Assembly (NCBI GenBank): GCA_018365455.1
Contig: JAGZJZ010000054.1
Location: 1 to 43,438 of the forward strand
From: Clostridiales bacterium
GTDB lineage: Bacteria > Bacillota > Clostridia > Lachnospirales > Lachnospiraceae
Direction: 5' to 3'
Length of the DNA stretch: 43,438 bases
In this document: piece after piece, positions 1 through 7,931 of the stretch
Layout: each line of letters opens with the position of its first letter
Numbering within the stretch: the stretch's first letter is position 1
Translations under genes and position numbers: made by a program
The notes under the pieces: model-generated
Databases searched by the model: none
What the model was told of the DNA's origin: nothing
Seen by the model: only the letters and a program-made list of their open reading frames with translations

Positions 1-129
1 CTGCGTTGAGCCTTCCAAACCCCTCTCCTGGTCCGCCCCCTTCTCTTTCCGTACACTACCTATCTTATACAAAGCGTCCTTACTCAGCAAAACCCAAATT
101 TAGTGTTTATAACCGCATGGACTCATTTC

Positions 130-170
130 CTGTTTTATCTGTTTTATCTGTTTTATCTGTTTTATCTGTT
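130..170. repeat. 9-bp tandem repeat just past the ptsI stop
   Basis: The unit CTGTTTTAT is repeated about 4.6 times without error and ends right at the ptsI stop codon (171-173). The unit length is a multiple of three. Arrays like this change copy number by slippage. The rest of 1-129 shows no convincing gene. Confidence 0.9.
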
Positions 171-1793
171 CTAATCCGCCATTTCACGGATCTGCTTTCT
201 CAGTTTGAGAATCATGGAAGGAGCAACCGACAGTTCATCCACGCCCATATGGATGAATTGCTTTGTCAATTCCGGGTCTGCACCTAATTCTCCGCAGATA
301 CCAGCCCATTTTCCACACTTGTGGGCATTGTCCACCACTATTTGAATCATTTTCAGAATCGCTTTGTGGTGGGGATTATAAAAGTCATCCAGTTTTTCAT
401 TCTGCCTGTCAATTGCCAGCGTGTACTGGGTTAAATCATTTGTTCCAATGCTGAAAAAATCCACGATTTCAGCCAGTTCATCGCTGATCATGACAGCAGC
501 AGGTGTTTCGATCATAATCCCCTGTTCCGGTAGTTTATAAGGAATCTGCTCTTTCTCCAGCTCTTCCTTCACTACGTTTACAATTTCATAAATCCGATGG
601 ACCTCTTCTGTGGATGTAATCATCGGATACATAATGGACAGGTTTCCATATACAGCTGCCCGAAAAAGTGCTCGAAGCTGCGTTTTGAAAATATCAGGCT
701 GTTTCAGGCAGATACGGATTGCCCGGTAACCCAGCGCTGGATTCTCTTCTTTATCCAGGTTAAAATACGCTACCTGCTTATCTGCGCCGATATCTAAAGT
801 ACGGATAATTACTTTTTTGCCTGCCATCATCTGCACTACCTGCCTGTAAGCCCGGAATTGCTCATCTTCTGTAGGAAATTCGGATTTTCCAAGATATAAA
901 AACTCACTGCGGAATAACCCAATTCCTCCTGCATCATTTTCCAGTACATAACCAACATCACCCACACTGCCAATGTTGGCATATATATTAATTTTCTTAC
1001 CGCCAAGAGTAACATTTTCTTTTCCCTTTAAGGTATTTAAAAGTTCCAGCTTTTCTTTTTCTTCCTGAATTCTGGCTTCGGTCTGGCTGCATAATTCTGC
1101 AGAGGGCTCAAATATGACTTCCCCGGCAAATCCATCCACGATTGCTTCCACACCGCTTTGGATTTCTTCCAGGTTCACCGGAACGCCGATCAGTGCCGGT
1201 ATATTCATCATGCGTGCCAGGATTGCTGTATGGGAATTAGTGGAGCCATGTACGGTTACGAATGCCAGTATTTTTTCTTTATCCAACTGGACGGTCTCAC
1301 TGGGACTTAAGTCATCTGCAACAATGATTGCTGCTTCCATAGTACTTAAATCCAATTCGCCTTTTCCTTCCAGGTTCTGAACCAGGCGATTGGATATATC
1401 CTTGATATCCGCTGCCCTGGCTTTCATATAGTCATCATCCATGTTGGCAAACATTGCGGAAAAATTATCTCCGGTAACGGCAACTGCGTACTCCGCATTG
1501 ATCATTTCTGTTCGGATGGAATTGTGTATGGAATCCAGATAATCTTCATCTTCCAGCATCATCTGATGGACTTCGAAAATGGCAGCACTGGCTTCGCCCA
1601 CTTCTTTTACCGCCTTATCATATAATTTCTGAAGCTGCTCTTTTGCCGCTTCCAGAGCCTTTTCCACTCTTTCAATTTCCAATTCTGCATGTTCAATCTT
1701 TTTACGTTTTACCTGGTGATCGTTATTTTTCAGGACCGCAACGGGTCCCATAACGATTCCTTTATATACCGATTTTCCTGATAATTTTAGCAT
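171..1793 (-). CDS. ptsI: PTS phosphoenolpyruvate-protein phosphotransferase (enzyme I)
   Basis: Cytoplasmic enzyme I of the sugar phosphotransferase system: it takes phosphate from PEP onto a histidine and passes it to HPr. The N-terminal HPr-binding/phosphohistidine domain contains the active His188 in the context GSTNSHTAILAR. The C-terminal PEP-binding TIM barrel contains GIGLFRSEFLY, IETPAA and the active cysteine C500 in WAGICGELG. At 540 residues it is slightly shorter than the Bacillus protein (about 570), mainly at the C-terminus. The ATG follows a GAGGAGG ribosome site. It lies 31 nt downstream of ptsH and is surely co-transcribed. The usual GG[RK]TSH motif around the histidine reads GSTNSH here. 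Family assignment is secure. Confidence 0.97.
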   Translation of the reverse strand: MLKLSGKSVYKGIVMGPVAVLKNNDHQVKRKKIEHAELEIERVEKALEAAKEQLQKLYDKAVKEVGEASAAIFEVHQMMLEDEDYLDSIHNSIRTEMINAEYAVAVTGDNFSAMFANMDDDYMKARAADIKDISNRLVQNLEGKGELDLSTMEAAIIVADDLSPSETVQLDKEKILAFVTVHGSTNSHTAILARMMNIPALIGVPVNLEEIQSGVEAIVDGFAGEVIFEPSAELCSQTEARIQEEKEKLELLNTLKGKENVTLGGKKINIYANIGSVGDVGYVLENDAGGIGLFRSEFLYLGKSEFPTEDEQFRAYRQVVQMMAGKKVIIRTLDIGADKQVAYFNLDKEENPALGYRAIRICLKQPDIFKTQLRALFRAAVYGNLSIMYPMITSTEEVHRIYEIVNVVKEELEKEQIPYKLPEQGIMIETPAAVMISDELAEIVDFFSIGTNDLTQYTLAIDRQNEKLDDFYNPHHKAILKMIQIVVDNAHKCGKWAGICGELGADPELTKQFIHMGVDELSVAPSMILKLRKQIREMAD

Positions 1794-1824
1794 TTATCTG
1801 CCTCCTCATTGTATTTAACGATGA

Positions 1825-2082
1825 TTATAATGTTTCTTCAAAGAATTTTTTCATTCCCAGATACGCATTTTCCTCGTCAGCACCTGTAATTTCAATTTCT
1901 ACAGTCTGACCGCATTTTACTCCCAGACTCATCACAGCCATCAGTTTATTTGCATCCGCTGATTTTCCATCTTTTGACAGCGTGATTTTGCTTTCATATT
2001 TTTTTGCCTCTTTTACCAGCAGTCCTGCCGGTCTTGCATGAATTCCTACCTCATCTTTGACTACATAACTAAAATTCTTCAT
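1825..2082 (-). CDS. ptsH: Phosphocarrier protein HPr
   Basis: Small 85-residue cytoplasmic phosphocarrier that relays phosphate from enzyme I to the sugar-specific EIIA proteins. The signature GIHARPAG carries the catalytic His15, and MAVMSLGVKCG is the second conserved block. Residue 46, the regulatory serine phosphorylated by HPr kinase in Bacillus (KSIMGVMSLG), is a lysine here (NKLMAVMSLG). This copy should therefore not be a classical HprK/CcpA effector. The ATG is preceded by AAAGGAGG. It is first gene of a ptsH-ptsI operon with an approximately 200-nt regulated leader. Confidence 0.97.
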   Translation of the reverse strand: MKNFSYVVKDEVGIHARPAGLLVKEAKKYESKITLSKDGKSADANKLMAVMSLGVKCGQTVEIEITGADEENAYLGMKKFFEETL

Positions 2083-2183
2083 GTTCTAATCCTCCTTTAG
2101 ATTTTCTCCATTTGTCGCAATTATGCGCTGATACCTTTGGAAATATTCTGATTCCCCTTTACGCCAAAAGTGCAATTTGGCAA

Positions 2184-2252
2184 TAAAAAAACCTATATGC
2201 ACAAATAAATCTGAAAGCACTGGCTCTCAAAATCATTTCTACATACAGGTTT
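2184..2252 (-). terminator. Intrinsic terminator in the ptsHI leader
   Basis: Read on the minus strand, the arm AAACCTGTATG (2252-2242) pairs with CATATAGGTTT (2199-2189) with one mismatch. An inner GAGAGC/GCTTTC helix supports it and a run of seven U follows (2191-2185). It lies between the ptsH promoter and the ptsH start, so it would stop transcription before the gene unless prevented. Its 5' arm overlaps the antiterminator-like site at 2246-2276. Confidence 0.75.
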
Positions 2253-2276
2253 AGCTTGTATACACAATCACTATCC
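2246..2276 (-). promoter_or_regulatory. RAT-like ribonucleic antiterminator site of ptsHI
   Basis: The minus-strand transcript reads GGATAGTGATTG, then CAAGCTAAACCTG after a six-base loop. Its layout matches the BglG/LicT/SacY antiterminator target (from memory: GGATTGTTACTG, loop, CAGGCAAAACCTG) at most positions. It begins near the expected transcript start and ends inside the 5' arm of the terminator, the arrangement in which antiterminator protein binding prevents terminator folding. A GlcT/LicT-like protein is the likely partner; none is encoded in this window. Confidence 0.65.
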
Positions 2277-2288
2277 TTTACATAGATC

Positions 2289-2317
2289 ATCTTAGCATAG
2301 ACCACTGAAGAAGTCAA
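2289..2317 (-). promoter_or_regulatory. Sigma-A promoter of ptsHI
   Basis: Minus-strand -35 TTGACT (2317-2312), exactly 17 bp spacer, -10 TAAGAT (2294-2289), with TG one base upstream of the -10. Transcription would start near 2282, placing the RAT-like site at the very 5' end of the mRNA. Confidence 0.75.
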
Positions 2318-2452
2318 TTATATATTACCCTTATCGAATACTTTCTATGTTTCTTCCAATTTTTTATGATCTTTTTTGGTGAAATTGTTAAGAAGGATAT
2401 TTAGCTTTTGGATTACTGTCGCGGGTTTTCCGGTATTATGATAAAAAAGTAC

Positions 2453-2481
2453 TTACCAAGTTTCCAATTTTATGATATACT
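2453..2481 (+). promoter_or_regulatory. Candidate promoter for the DUF2798 gene
   Basis: TTACCA, 17 bp, TATACT with a TGA extended -10 (2473-2475). The 538-bp gap 2083-2620 holds this, the ptsHI leader elements, a TTTCCAATT/AATTGGAAA inverted repeat (2461-2469, 2525-2533) and the hairpin at 2536-2584. No further gene was found there. Confidence 0.45.
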
Positions 2482-2535
2482 TACCTCTGTTAAAATTACA
2501 TAATGACAAAAATACTTTGGTTTTAATTGGAAACG

Positions 2536-2588
2536 ATACATGTGTGCATTTTGCTTGCGTGATTAACGAACAACACACGTGTATTTTT
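2536..2588 (+). terminator. Leader hairpin with U-run before DUF2798 gene
   Basis: ATACATGTGTG (2536-2546) pairs with CACACGTGTAT (2574-2584) with one wobble, followed by five T. It lies inside the presumed transcript, 32 nt before the DUF2798 start, so it may attenuate that gene rather than end an upstream one. Confidence 0.45.
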
Positions 2589-2620
2589 GCGCACTTTTTT
2601 AAGAAAAGGAGATTTAAAAA

Positions 2621-3115
2621 ATGCCAAAAACCAAAGCACAAAATATTATTTTTACAATTCTCATGGCCTTCGCCATGGTCTATGCTATGATCTGTTATAA
2701 CATAGCAGTCAATCGGGGTGGAATGACAAACGAGGTATTTCTACTGGCGTTTCATGAACTGGTCATTATGTGGCCCCTTGCATTTGTACTGGAGTTTTTT
2801 GCTGTAGAAAAACTGTCACACCTCATTGCCTTTCGCATTGTAACCCCCAAAGACCGCCCCATATTTATCACCCTGGTTATTTCCTGCGTAATCGTATGCC
2901 TGATGTGCCCGGTCATGAGCCTGGCAGCTGCTATCCTCTTCAAACACCCGGGCAAAGAAATTATAGCAGTGTGGTTCCAGACAACAGCTATGAATTTTCC
3001 CATGGCGCTATGCTGGCAGATTTTCTTTGCAGGTCCCTTTGTGAGACTTGTCTTCCGGTCTTTGTTTAAAAAGCAGCTGGAAATCTGCGAACCACAACCG
3101 GGACCTGAGTGTTGA
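2621..3115 (+). CDS. DUF2798-type membrane protein
   Basis: A 164-residue hydrophobic protein with about four membrane segments (roughly residues 10-30, 42-63, 80-105 and 118-145). It resembles the DUF2798 family, whose members are small integral membrane proteins of unknown role; no catalytic motif is visible. The ATG follows AAAAGGAG with good spacing. It stands alone on the plus strand between the ptsHI promoter and a decayed MFS gene pointing the opposite way. Regulation may involve the hairpin just upstream. Confidence 0.8.
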   Translation: MPKTKAQNIIFTILMAFAMVYAMICYNIAVNRGGMTNEVFLLAFHELVIMWPLAFVLEFFAVEKLSHLIAFRIVTPKDRPIFITLVISCVIVCLMCPVMSLAAAILFKHPGKEIIAVWFQTTAMNFPMALCWQIFFAGPFVRLVFRSLFKKQLEICEPQPGPEC

Positions 3116-3120
3116 TTCGA

Positions 3121-3360
3121 CTATTTAAGTTTTTTAAGCTCCGGGTTGCGATACCACAGAATGCTTGTGATAAATCCTAATATACCGGTGCACAGAAACA
3201 TAACCGACATTCCGCTCCCTACAATCCCCTGCAGAAGCAGCGCAAGGGGATGACGGGTCTGCATAAATGGTTCAAACACATAGTCTGCAAGAAAGCCTCC
3301 TGTAATTACACCCATTGGAAAAGACGCATAACATTCCCGAAGCAGGCACAGATAAGCCGT
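3121..3360 (-). pseudogene. C-terminal remnant of an MFS transporter
   Basis: The readable frame gives ...ECYASFPMGVITGGFLADYVFEPFM..., then two hydrophobic segments and a short basic tail (RNPELKKLK). This looks like the last two or three helices of a major facilitator efflux permease (compare GG-LAD-VFEPFM in clostridial MFS proteins). The frame upstream of about 3360 hits two adjacent stops and no transporter-like sequence continues. The preceding ten or so helices are absent. It is a fragment next to the ceramidase-like gene and is unlikely to be functional. Confidence 0.6.
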
Positions 3361-3450
3361 TTCTTCATAAGTTTTGGCAAGGAAACCGTATTATCATCTA
3401 ATACACCTGATTGTCCCAGTGTTACTCTATTAAATCCACTTCTGCAGATT

Positions 3451-4734
3451 TCATAACCTGTCTAAATTACTCCCCAGGGCATGATCAGCAACAAACCTGA
3501 TTAATTCCGATGCAGAGTTCCTCTGCAGCGGAAAGACACGTCCATGGTACATAAAATAAAATAGCATGGACCAGTATACTTCATATCCGCCCATATCAAA
3601 TTCTTCTTCCGTTGGGAAATAGCCCGTACATCCATTGGTGTAGCCTCCAAAATAGAAAAACTCATTCTGGAGCAGCCGGGAAACATCCAGTGCAAATTCA
3701 CACATTATTTCATTTGCAACACCGCACAGGCAGAACGTATCCAGGAACAAATACTGGACTTCGATCTCTTCCTCCTGTACGTCTGTCTTATTTTGTAAAA
3801 GACGCTGTACTTCCCTGAGCCATAACGTACCATCAATGCCACATGCTTCTGCTGCTTCTTTGGCAATAGCAGCTGCCTGCTCATAAGACGGCACATCTGC
3901 AAAAAGAGTGATGTTTCTGGAATACATGGAGATGGTTTTAAGTGGTCGCGGTTCCAGGGATGCAATGACCGGCTCAGTCTGCAAAAGCACCGCCTGTGCC
4001 ATGTCGTTCAGCGCCGTCTCAGAGCGGATAAAACGGCTGTCACTGGCATCCGGCGGCAAAAGTTCTGATTGAAAATACTTTGGCGCTATATTTCCGGAAG
4101 CCCCCTGGGTTACCATAACCGGACAGTCATATTTAGCTTGTAATACATCCCTTACGGTGCCGAAAAAATCCGGTGATATCCGGTAATTATCCGCTTTCAG
4201 TACGTTATTGTGGACAGACAGGCGAAGTAGGATTAATTTCAGCTCTTCGTCTTTCGCTCCCCGGACTTCTAATATTCCAATCCTTTTGTCTACCGTATCA
4301 CAGCCGCTGCGCCGGTTCAAACCGATATCGGTATAGGCATTCCCCCATGCCGCGTATACATAATCCATGTTTTGCAGTGCTTCTGCTACTCCGGATTTTA
4401 CCTGAGTGCTGACAAATTGAAAATACTCTGGGGCGCTGCTGTCATTGGGTGCCGAATGGCTGTGGGTAAAACAGAGCATTACCTTCTCACGGGAAACGGA
4501 TAACAGATTCCCGATTTCATCCCTCAAAGAATCTGAGTGCTGTTTGGAAAAACCTATGTGGTCGATTGCTGCAAGGCAGCCCATTTCATCAGCCGACTGC
4601 CAGATGGAAATCTGGGCATGCAGGGGATTCAAAATGCCTCTTGACCATTCATCCTGCCGTCCAAACCCAACTGTCTGTATGGAATCCGAAGGGGTAATAT
4701 CTTTTTGTGAAAAGCCCATTTTTATAGTGTTCAT
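3451..4734 (-). CDS. Neutral/alkaline ceramidase N-terminal domain-type hydrolase
   Basis: A 427-residue protein resembling the N-terminal catalytic part of neutral ceramidases, which use zinc to cleave the amide bond of ceramide. Supporting motifs are CFTHSHSAPN (zinc-histidine region), TQGASGNIAPKYF and GGYTNGCTGYFPTEEEF. It lacks a signal peptide and the C-terminal Ig-like domain of full-length ceramidases (about 650 residues), as in many short clostridial and Paenibacillus relatives whose substrate is unknown. The start at 4734 is chosen because GAGGT lies 8 nt upstream and the family begins MxIGxxxxDITP; the reading frame stays open 24 codons further. Ceramide as substrate is only inference. 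Confidence 0.8.
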   Translation of the reverse strand: MNTIKMGFSQKDITPSDSIQTVGFGRQDEWSRGILNPLHAQISIWQSADEMGCLAAIDHIGFSKQHSDSLRDEIGNLLSVSREKVMLCFTHSHSAPNDSSAPEYFQFVSTQVKSGVAEALQNMDYVYAAWGNAYTDIGLNRRSGCDTVDKRIGILEVRGAKDEELKLILLRLSVHNNVLKADNYRISPDFFGTVRDVLQAKYDCPVMVTQGASGNIAPKYFQSELLPPDASDSRFIRSETALNDMAQAVLLQTEPVIASLEPRPLKTISMYSRNITLFADVPSYEQAAAIAKEAAEACGIDGTLWLREVQRLLQNKTDVQEEEIEVQYLFLDTFCLCGVANEIMCEFALDVSRLLQNEFFYFGGYTNGCTGYFPTEEEFDMGGYEVYWSMLFYFMYHGRVFPLQRNSASELIRFVADHALGSNLDRL

Positions 4735-4850
4735 TTGATTACCTCGTTTCTTTTTTATATAAATTTTATAATAAATCTTCTGCTTTGATTTATGCGTTAA
4801 AAGCATGCAAATAAATTCTGGTTTATATTATTATAGCAGAGATGGGATTA

Positions 4851-4897
4851 AAAACGAAGCACTGTATATTTTTTTATGCTTGTAATATACAGTGCTT
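4851..4897 (-). terminator. Terminator of the WYL-UDG operon
   Basis: Perfect 14-bp arms AAGCACTGTATATT and AATATACAGTGCTT around a 13-nt loop. On the minus strand the stem is followed by CGTTTTT, placing it 50 nt after the UDG-family gene. Confidence 0.8.
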
Positions 4898-4946
4898 TAA
4901 GATATATAACTATATTCTATAGTTAGAAAATAATACTTTTATATGA

Positions 4947-5543
4947 TTACATCCGAATGATCTCCAGCATGTTTGCTATATCCTCTGAAGCCATCTGAAA
5001 CTTAGACTTTTCGATCAGAATATTTTGTCCCGTCATGATATAAGAAGGCATTATTCGGATACCTTTATAGTAAAATTTGCTGCTTCGCATTTTATAAGTT
5101 GAAATGGCTGGAATTGTATTTTTCCCGGAGGTTTTTTTGCTGATCAGATTGAACGCCTTTTTTGCAACGTCCCCCATAAGCATAATTACTTTCAAATCCG
5201 GGAAAAGTGACAGCTCTTTTTCCAGAAAAGGCAGGCTTTTTTCAATCTGGTCCCGGCTTACTGCATATTCTGATTTTGGAACTTTTACTGCATTCGTAAT
5301 ATAAACGCCCAAATCAATTATATCGTTTATGGTGTCTGCGCAGGCACCTGCTTTTTGAAACAGAGGGATTGTCGTTTCTAAATATGCAGTCCTGCCGCCG
5401 CCGTAAAAATCTTGTTCTGAATCGCCTGGAACTACCTCGTTAATCATCACAGCCCGGATTTTTTCTGGCTGAATATCAACATTACTAAACTGCATCCTAT
5501 CGATTTTCCCAGACAGACTTTCCAACTCTTTTTTTATATTCAT
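4947..5543 (-). CDS. Uracil-DNA glycosylase family protein
   Basis: A 198-residue protein of the UDG superfamily. Visible landmarks are VMINEVVPGDSEQDFYGG near residue 35 (compare the GxxPG water-activating loop), LGVYITNAVKVPKS near residue 80, the hydrophobic strand VIMLMGDVAKKAF near residue 122 and a C-terminal loop PSYIMTG. UDG enzymes excise uracil from DNA, but this divergent subgroup is uncharacterised and the catalytic residues cannot be assigned confidently. It starts 8 nt after the WYL regulator gene ends and forms one transcript with it. That pairing suggests a regulated, possibly stress-linked DNA repair role. Confidence 0.75.
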   Translation of the reverse strand: MNIKKELESLSGKIDRMQFSNVDIQPEKIRAVMINEVVPGDSEQDFYGGGRTAYLETTIPLFQKAGACADTINDIIDLGVYITNAVKVPKSEYAVSRDQIEKSLPFLEKELSLFPDLKVIMLMGDVAKKAFNLISKKTSGKNTIPAISTYKMRSSKFYYKGIRIMPSYIMTGQNILIEKSKFQMASEDIANMLEIIRM

Positions 5544-5551
5544 ATGTGTGA

Positions 5552-6463
5552 TTACTCCTTCCTGTGATGCTGCAATGCACGCCTACAGCGTTCTATAATG
5601 TTCTCTCTTAACCGTTTCGGTGATATAATTTCCACCTGATCCCCAAAGGACATAATAAATTCATAAATCCACTGGTTTTCCGGCACGGATGCTTTTACCC
5701 GATATCCATTTTCCAGCTTTGCAATATCCTGATCATCAAAAATATCATATATGCGATAAGCCATTTTCTCCGCAAATTGCAGCTCTATATCCATTATCGC
5801 CCCCATATCTTCTGTCATAGGAAATACGGTATCAGCGGTTTCCATCTGTCTGCTAAACTCTTCATTTGTAAGTGTGATCTCCTTCATTCTGGAAATTCTA
5901 AAAAACCTGTTCCCAGACCGGCAGCGGCAATAAGCATAAAGATACCAGGCTCTTTCTTTATAAAATAATTTCAAAGGTTCCGCTTCTCTTTTCATACCAG
6001 TGCCGGAAGACGAATAATAAGTAAAGGAAATGACCCTGCTTTCCAAAATGGACTGCTTTAAAGTTTGAAATATTTTTTGCTCGTTTTCTCTGGAAATACC
6101 CCAACGTGATAAATCAGCCTCAATCCATTTTATCTGGGCAGTTTGAAAAACAGCGCCCAGTTTTGTCAGAATATCCTCTGCATCTTGGTATTGTATTGCG
6201 CCAAGACTCTGCAGCCCCATCAAAATTTCCTGCTTTTCCTTATCCGATAAGATAGATTTATGCAGGACAAAATGATCCAGCAGCTGGATTCCGCCCTTTC
6301 TGCCCGCTGTAACATAAATGGGAATACCGGCACTGCTGAGGGAATCAACATCCCGGTAAATTGTTCGAATGGAGACTTCAAATTTTTCAGCTAGTTCCGG
6401 CGCAGTTGCCCGCCCTTTTTCCAAAAGATAATATATGATTTTGAATAAACGCCCTTCGGACAT
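5552..6463 (-). CDS. YafY-type HTH/WYL transcriptional regulator
   Basis: Cytoplasmic regulator with an N-terminal DeoR-like winged helix (residues 5-55, including ATAPELAEKFEVSIRTIYRDVDSLSSAGIPI) and a central WYL domain (about 130-230; KLFYKERAWYLYAYCRCRSGNRFFRISRM), followed by a WCX-type C-terminal domain. WYL domains sense ligands such as nucleotides or single-stranded DNA. The start at 6463 has GGGAGGT eight nt upstream; the open frame extends 18 codons further without such a site. It lies immediately upstream of the UDG-family gene in an operon. Confidence 0.9.
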   Translation of the reverse strand: MSEGRLFKIIYYLLEKGRATAPELAEKFEVSIRTIYRDVDSLSSAGIPIYVTAGRKGGIQLLDHFVLHKSILSDKEKQEILMGLQSLGAIQYQDAEDILTKLGAVFQTAQIKWIEADLSRWGISRENEQKIFQTLKQSILESRVISFTYYSSSGTGMKREAEPLKLFYKERAWYLYAYCRCRSGNRFFRISRMKEITLTNEEFSRQMETADTVFPMTEDMGAIMDIELQFAEKMAYRIYDIFDDQDIAKLENGYRVKASVPENQWIYEFIMSFGDQVEIISPKRLRENIIERCRRALQHHRKE

Positions 6464-6570
6464 CGGATTTACCTCCCTTATTAGATACTTACTATCATAA
6501 CATGAAAACCCTGACAACGTATGTCAATTTATTGCATTACAGAAAATTACTGAAATAAGAGACGTGGATA

Positions 6571-6612
6571 CGAAAAAAAGACGCTTTGTATAAAAATACA
6601 CAAAGCATCTTT
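6571..6612 (-). terminator. Terminator of the aldo/keto reductase gene
   Basis: Minus-strand stem AAAGATGCTTTGT / ACAAAGCGTCTTT (one mismatch) followed by a T-run, 19 nt after the reductase stop. Confidence 0.8.
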
Positions 6613-6630
6613 CTTCAGTTAACCATCAGA

Positions 6631-7773
6631 TTATTGAAACAACTCTTTTGCCTGTTCCATATGCCGAATAACCGGAACGCTAAATGGACATCGTTCTTCA
6701 CAACCACCGCAGGCAACACAGTCCGCCGCATTTGCAGACAACCCAAAATAGTGTGCTTTAATGGTATCCGGAAGTTCTTTTTGCATAGTGGCTAAATCGT
6801 AAAGCTTTTGTACCATGGCAATATCGATTCCTACCGGACATGGAAGGCAATGGCCGCAATAGGTACATTGTCCCGAATACGCATGGCTTGGTGCCCCTGC
6901 CAGAACCGTTGCATAGTCTTTTTCCGCTTCGGAAGCTGTCTCATAAGCAACCGCCTGATCAACGTGTTCGATTGTATCATATCCAACGAGAACACTTGCA
7001 ACCGCTGGTCTGGTCAACGCATAGTGCAGACACTGGACAGGAGTGAGGGCTACTCCAAAAGGTGAAGCTTCTGCTGAAAACAGCCTGCCTCCTGCATAAC
7101 CTTTCATAACATTGATACCAACATTTTCACGTTCACATATCTGATATAGTTCCGCCCTCTCCGGTGCAATACCTCCCAGTTCATCAGCATATTTCTCATT
7201 GAAATACTCTGTCATATCCTCGGTAGCCGGAAGCATATCAAATGCAGGATTGATGCTGAATAAGATCATCTCTATTTCACCCTGTAAGGCTGCAAGTTTT
7301 GCAACATCCGGGTTGTGGGTGCTCAATCCAATATGACGTATGATGCCCTGATCTTTTAACGTTCTTGCATACTCCATAAATTCACTCTGTATAATCTGTT
7401 GAAACTCAGCCGCTTCATCCACAAAATGAATCATTCCCAAATCTAGGTAATCGGTGTCTAGGCGGGTGAGCAAATCCTCAAATGCCTCTTTTACTTTTGT
7501 CATATTCCGTGTTTTGAGATACTGTCCATTCTCCCAGGTAGAACCAAGATGCCCCTGAATGATCCATCTGTCACGTTTTCCTTTCATTGCCTTCCCTATA
7601 TTGGAACGTACATTTGGTTCCGCCATCCAGCAATCTAAAATATTGATACCGCTCTCTTCACATCGCTTCATAACATCCTTGATTTCTTCTAACGTATGCC
7701 GTTCTAACCATTCCGCGCCGAGTCCGATTTCACTGACACGAAGACCTGTTTTTCCCAATGTTCTGTATTGCAT
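6631..7773 (-). CDS. Aldo/keto reductase-fold protein with C-terminal 2x[4Fe-4S] ferredoxin domain
   Basis: A 380-residue cytoplasmic protein with a TIM-barrel aldo/keto reductase domain (1-285; MQYRTLGKTGLRVSEIGLG) joined to a ferredoxin-like domain with two cysteine clusters, CTYCGHCLPCP and CVACGGCEERCP. The reductase tetrad is incomplete. Asp47 and His116 align with conserved residues, but the segment after Asp47 reads CWMAEPNV where DxAxxYG is expected, and the lysine position reads WIIQGHLG. It may thus not perform ordinary NADPH carbonyl reduction. The ATG follows GCGAGGA. A monocistronic unit ending at the terminator at 6571-6612. Confidence 0.88.
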   Translation of the reverse strand: MQYRTLGKTGLRVSEIGLGAEWLERHTLEEIKDVMKRCEESGINILDCWMAEPNVRSNIGKAMKGKRDRWIIQGHLGSTWENGQYLKTRNMTKVKEAFEDLLTRLDTDYLDLGMIHFVDEAAEFQQIIQSEFMEYARTLKDQGIIRHIGLSTHNPDVAKLAALQGEIEMILFSINPAFDMLPATEDMTEYFNEKYADELGGIAPERAELYQICERENVGINVMKGYAGGRLFSAEASPFGVALTPVQCLHYALTRPAVASVLVGYDTIEHVDQAVAYETASEAEKDYATVLAGAPSHAYSGQCTYCGHCLPCPVGIDIAMVQKLYDLATMQKELPDTIKAHYFGLSANAADCVACGGCEERCPFSVPVIRHMEQAKELFQ

Positions 7774-7931
7774 TCTTTATCCTCGCTTTCCTGTACTGAC
7801 GAATTTTTAGCTTACATCCAGTATACCATAAAACAGTTTTTTTTCCTACCATTATATGGGTATGTATGAACCTGTTTTTACGGGACTTGAGAATAAATAG
7901 GAGAATTAGAAACAAGCGGAAGCAGTGCGCT

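Noticed and set aside
1..129. Possible coding sequence at the left edge
   Set aside because: The plus-strand frame runs through the tandem repeat into antisense ptsI and has no ribosome site or family resemblance.
2161..2182. GCCAAA/TTTGGC hairpin near the ptsH leader as a second terminator
   Set aside because: Stem is only six base pairs and no U-run follows on the minus strand.
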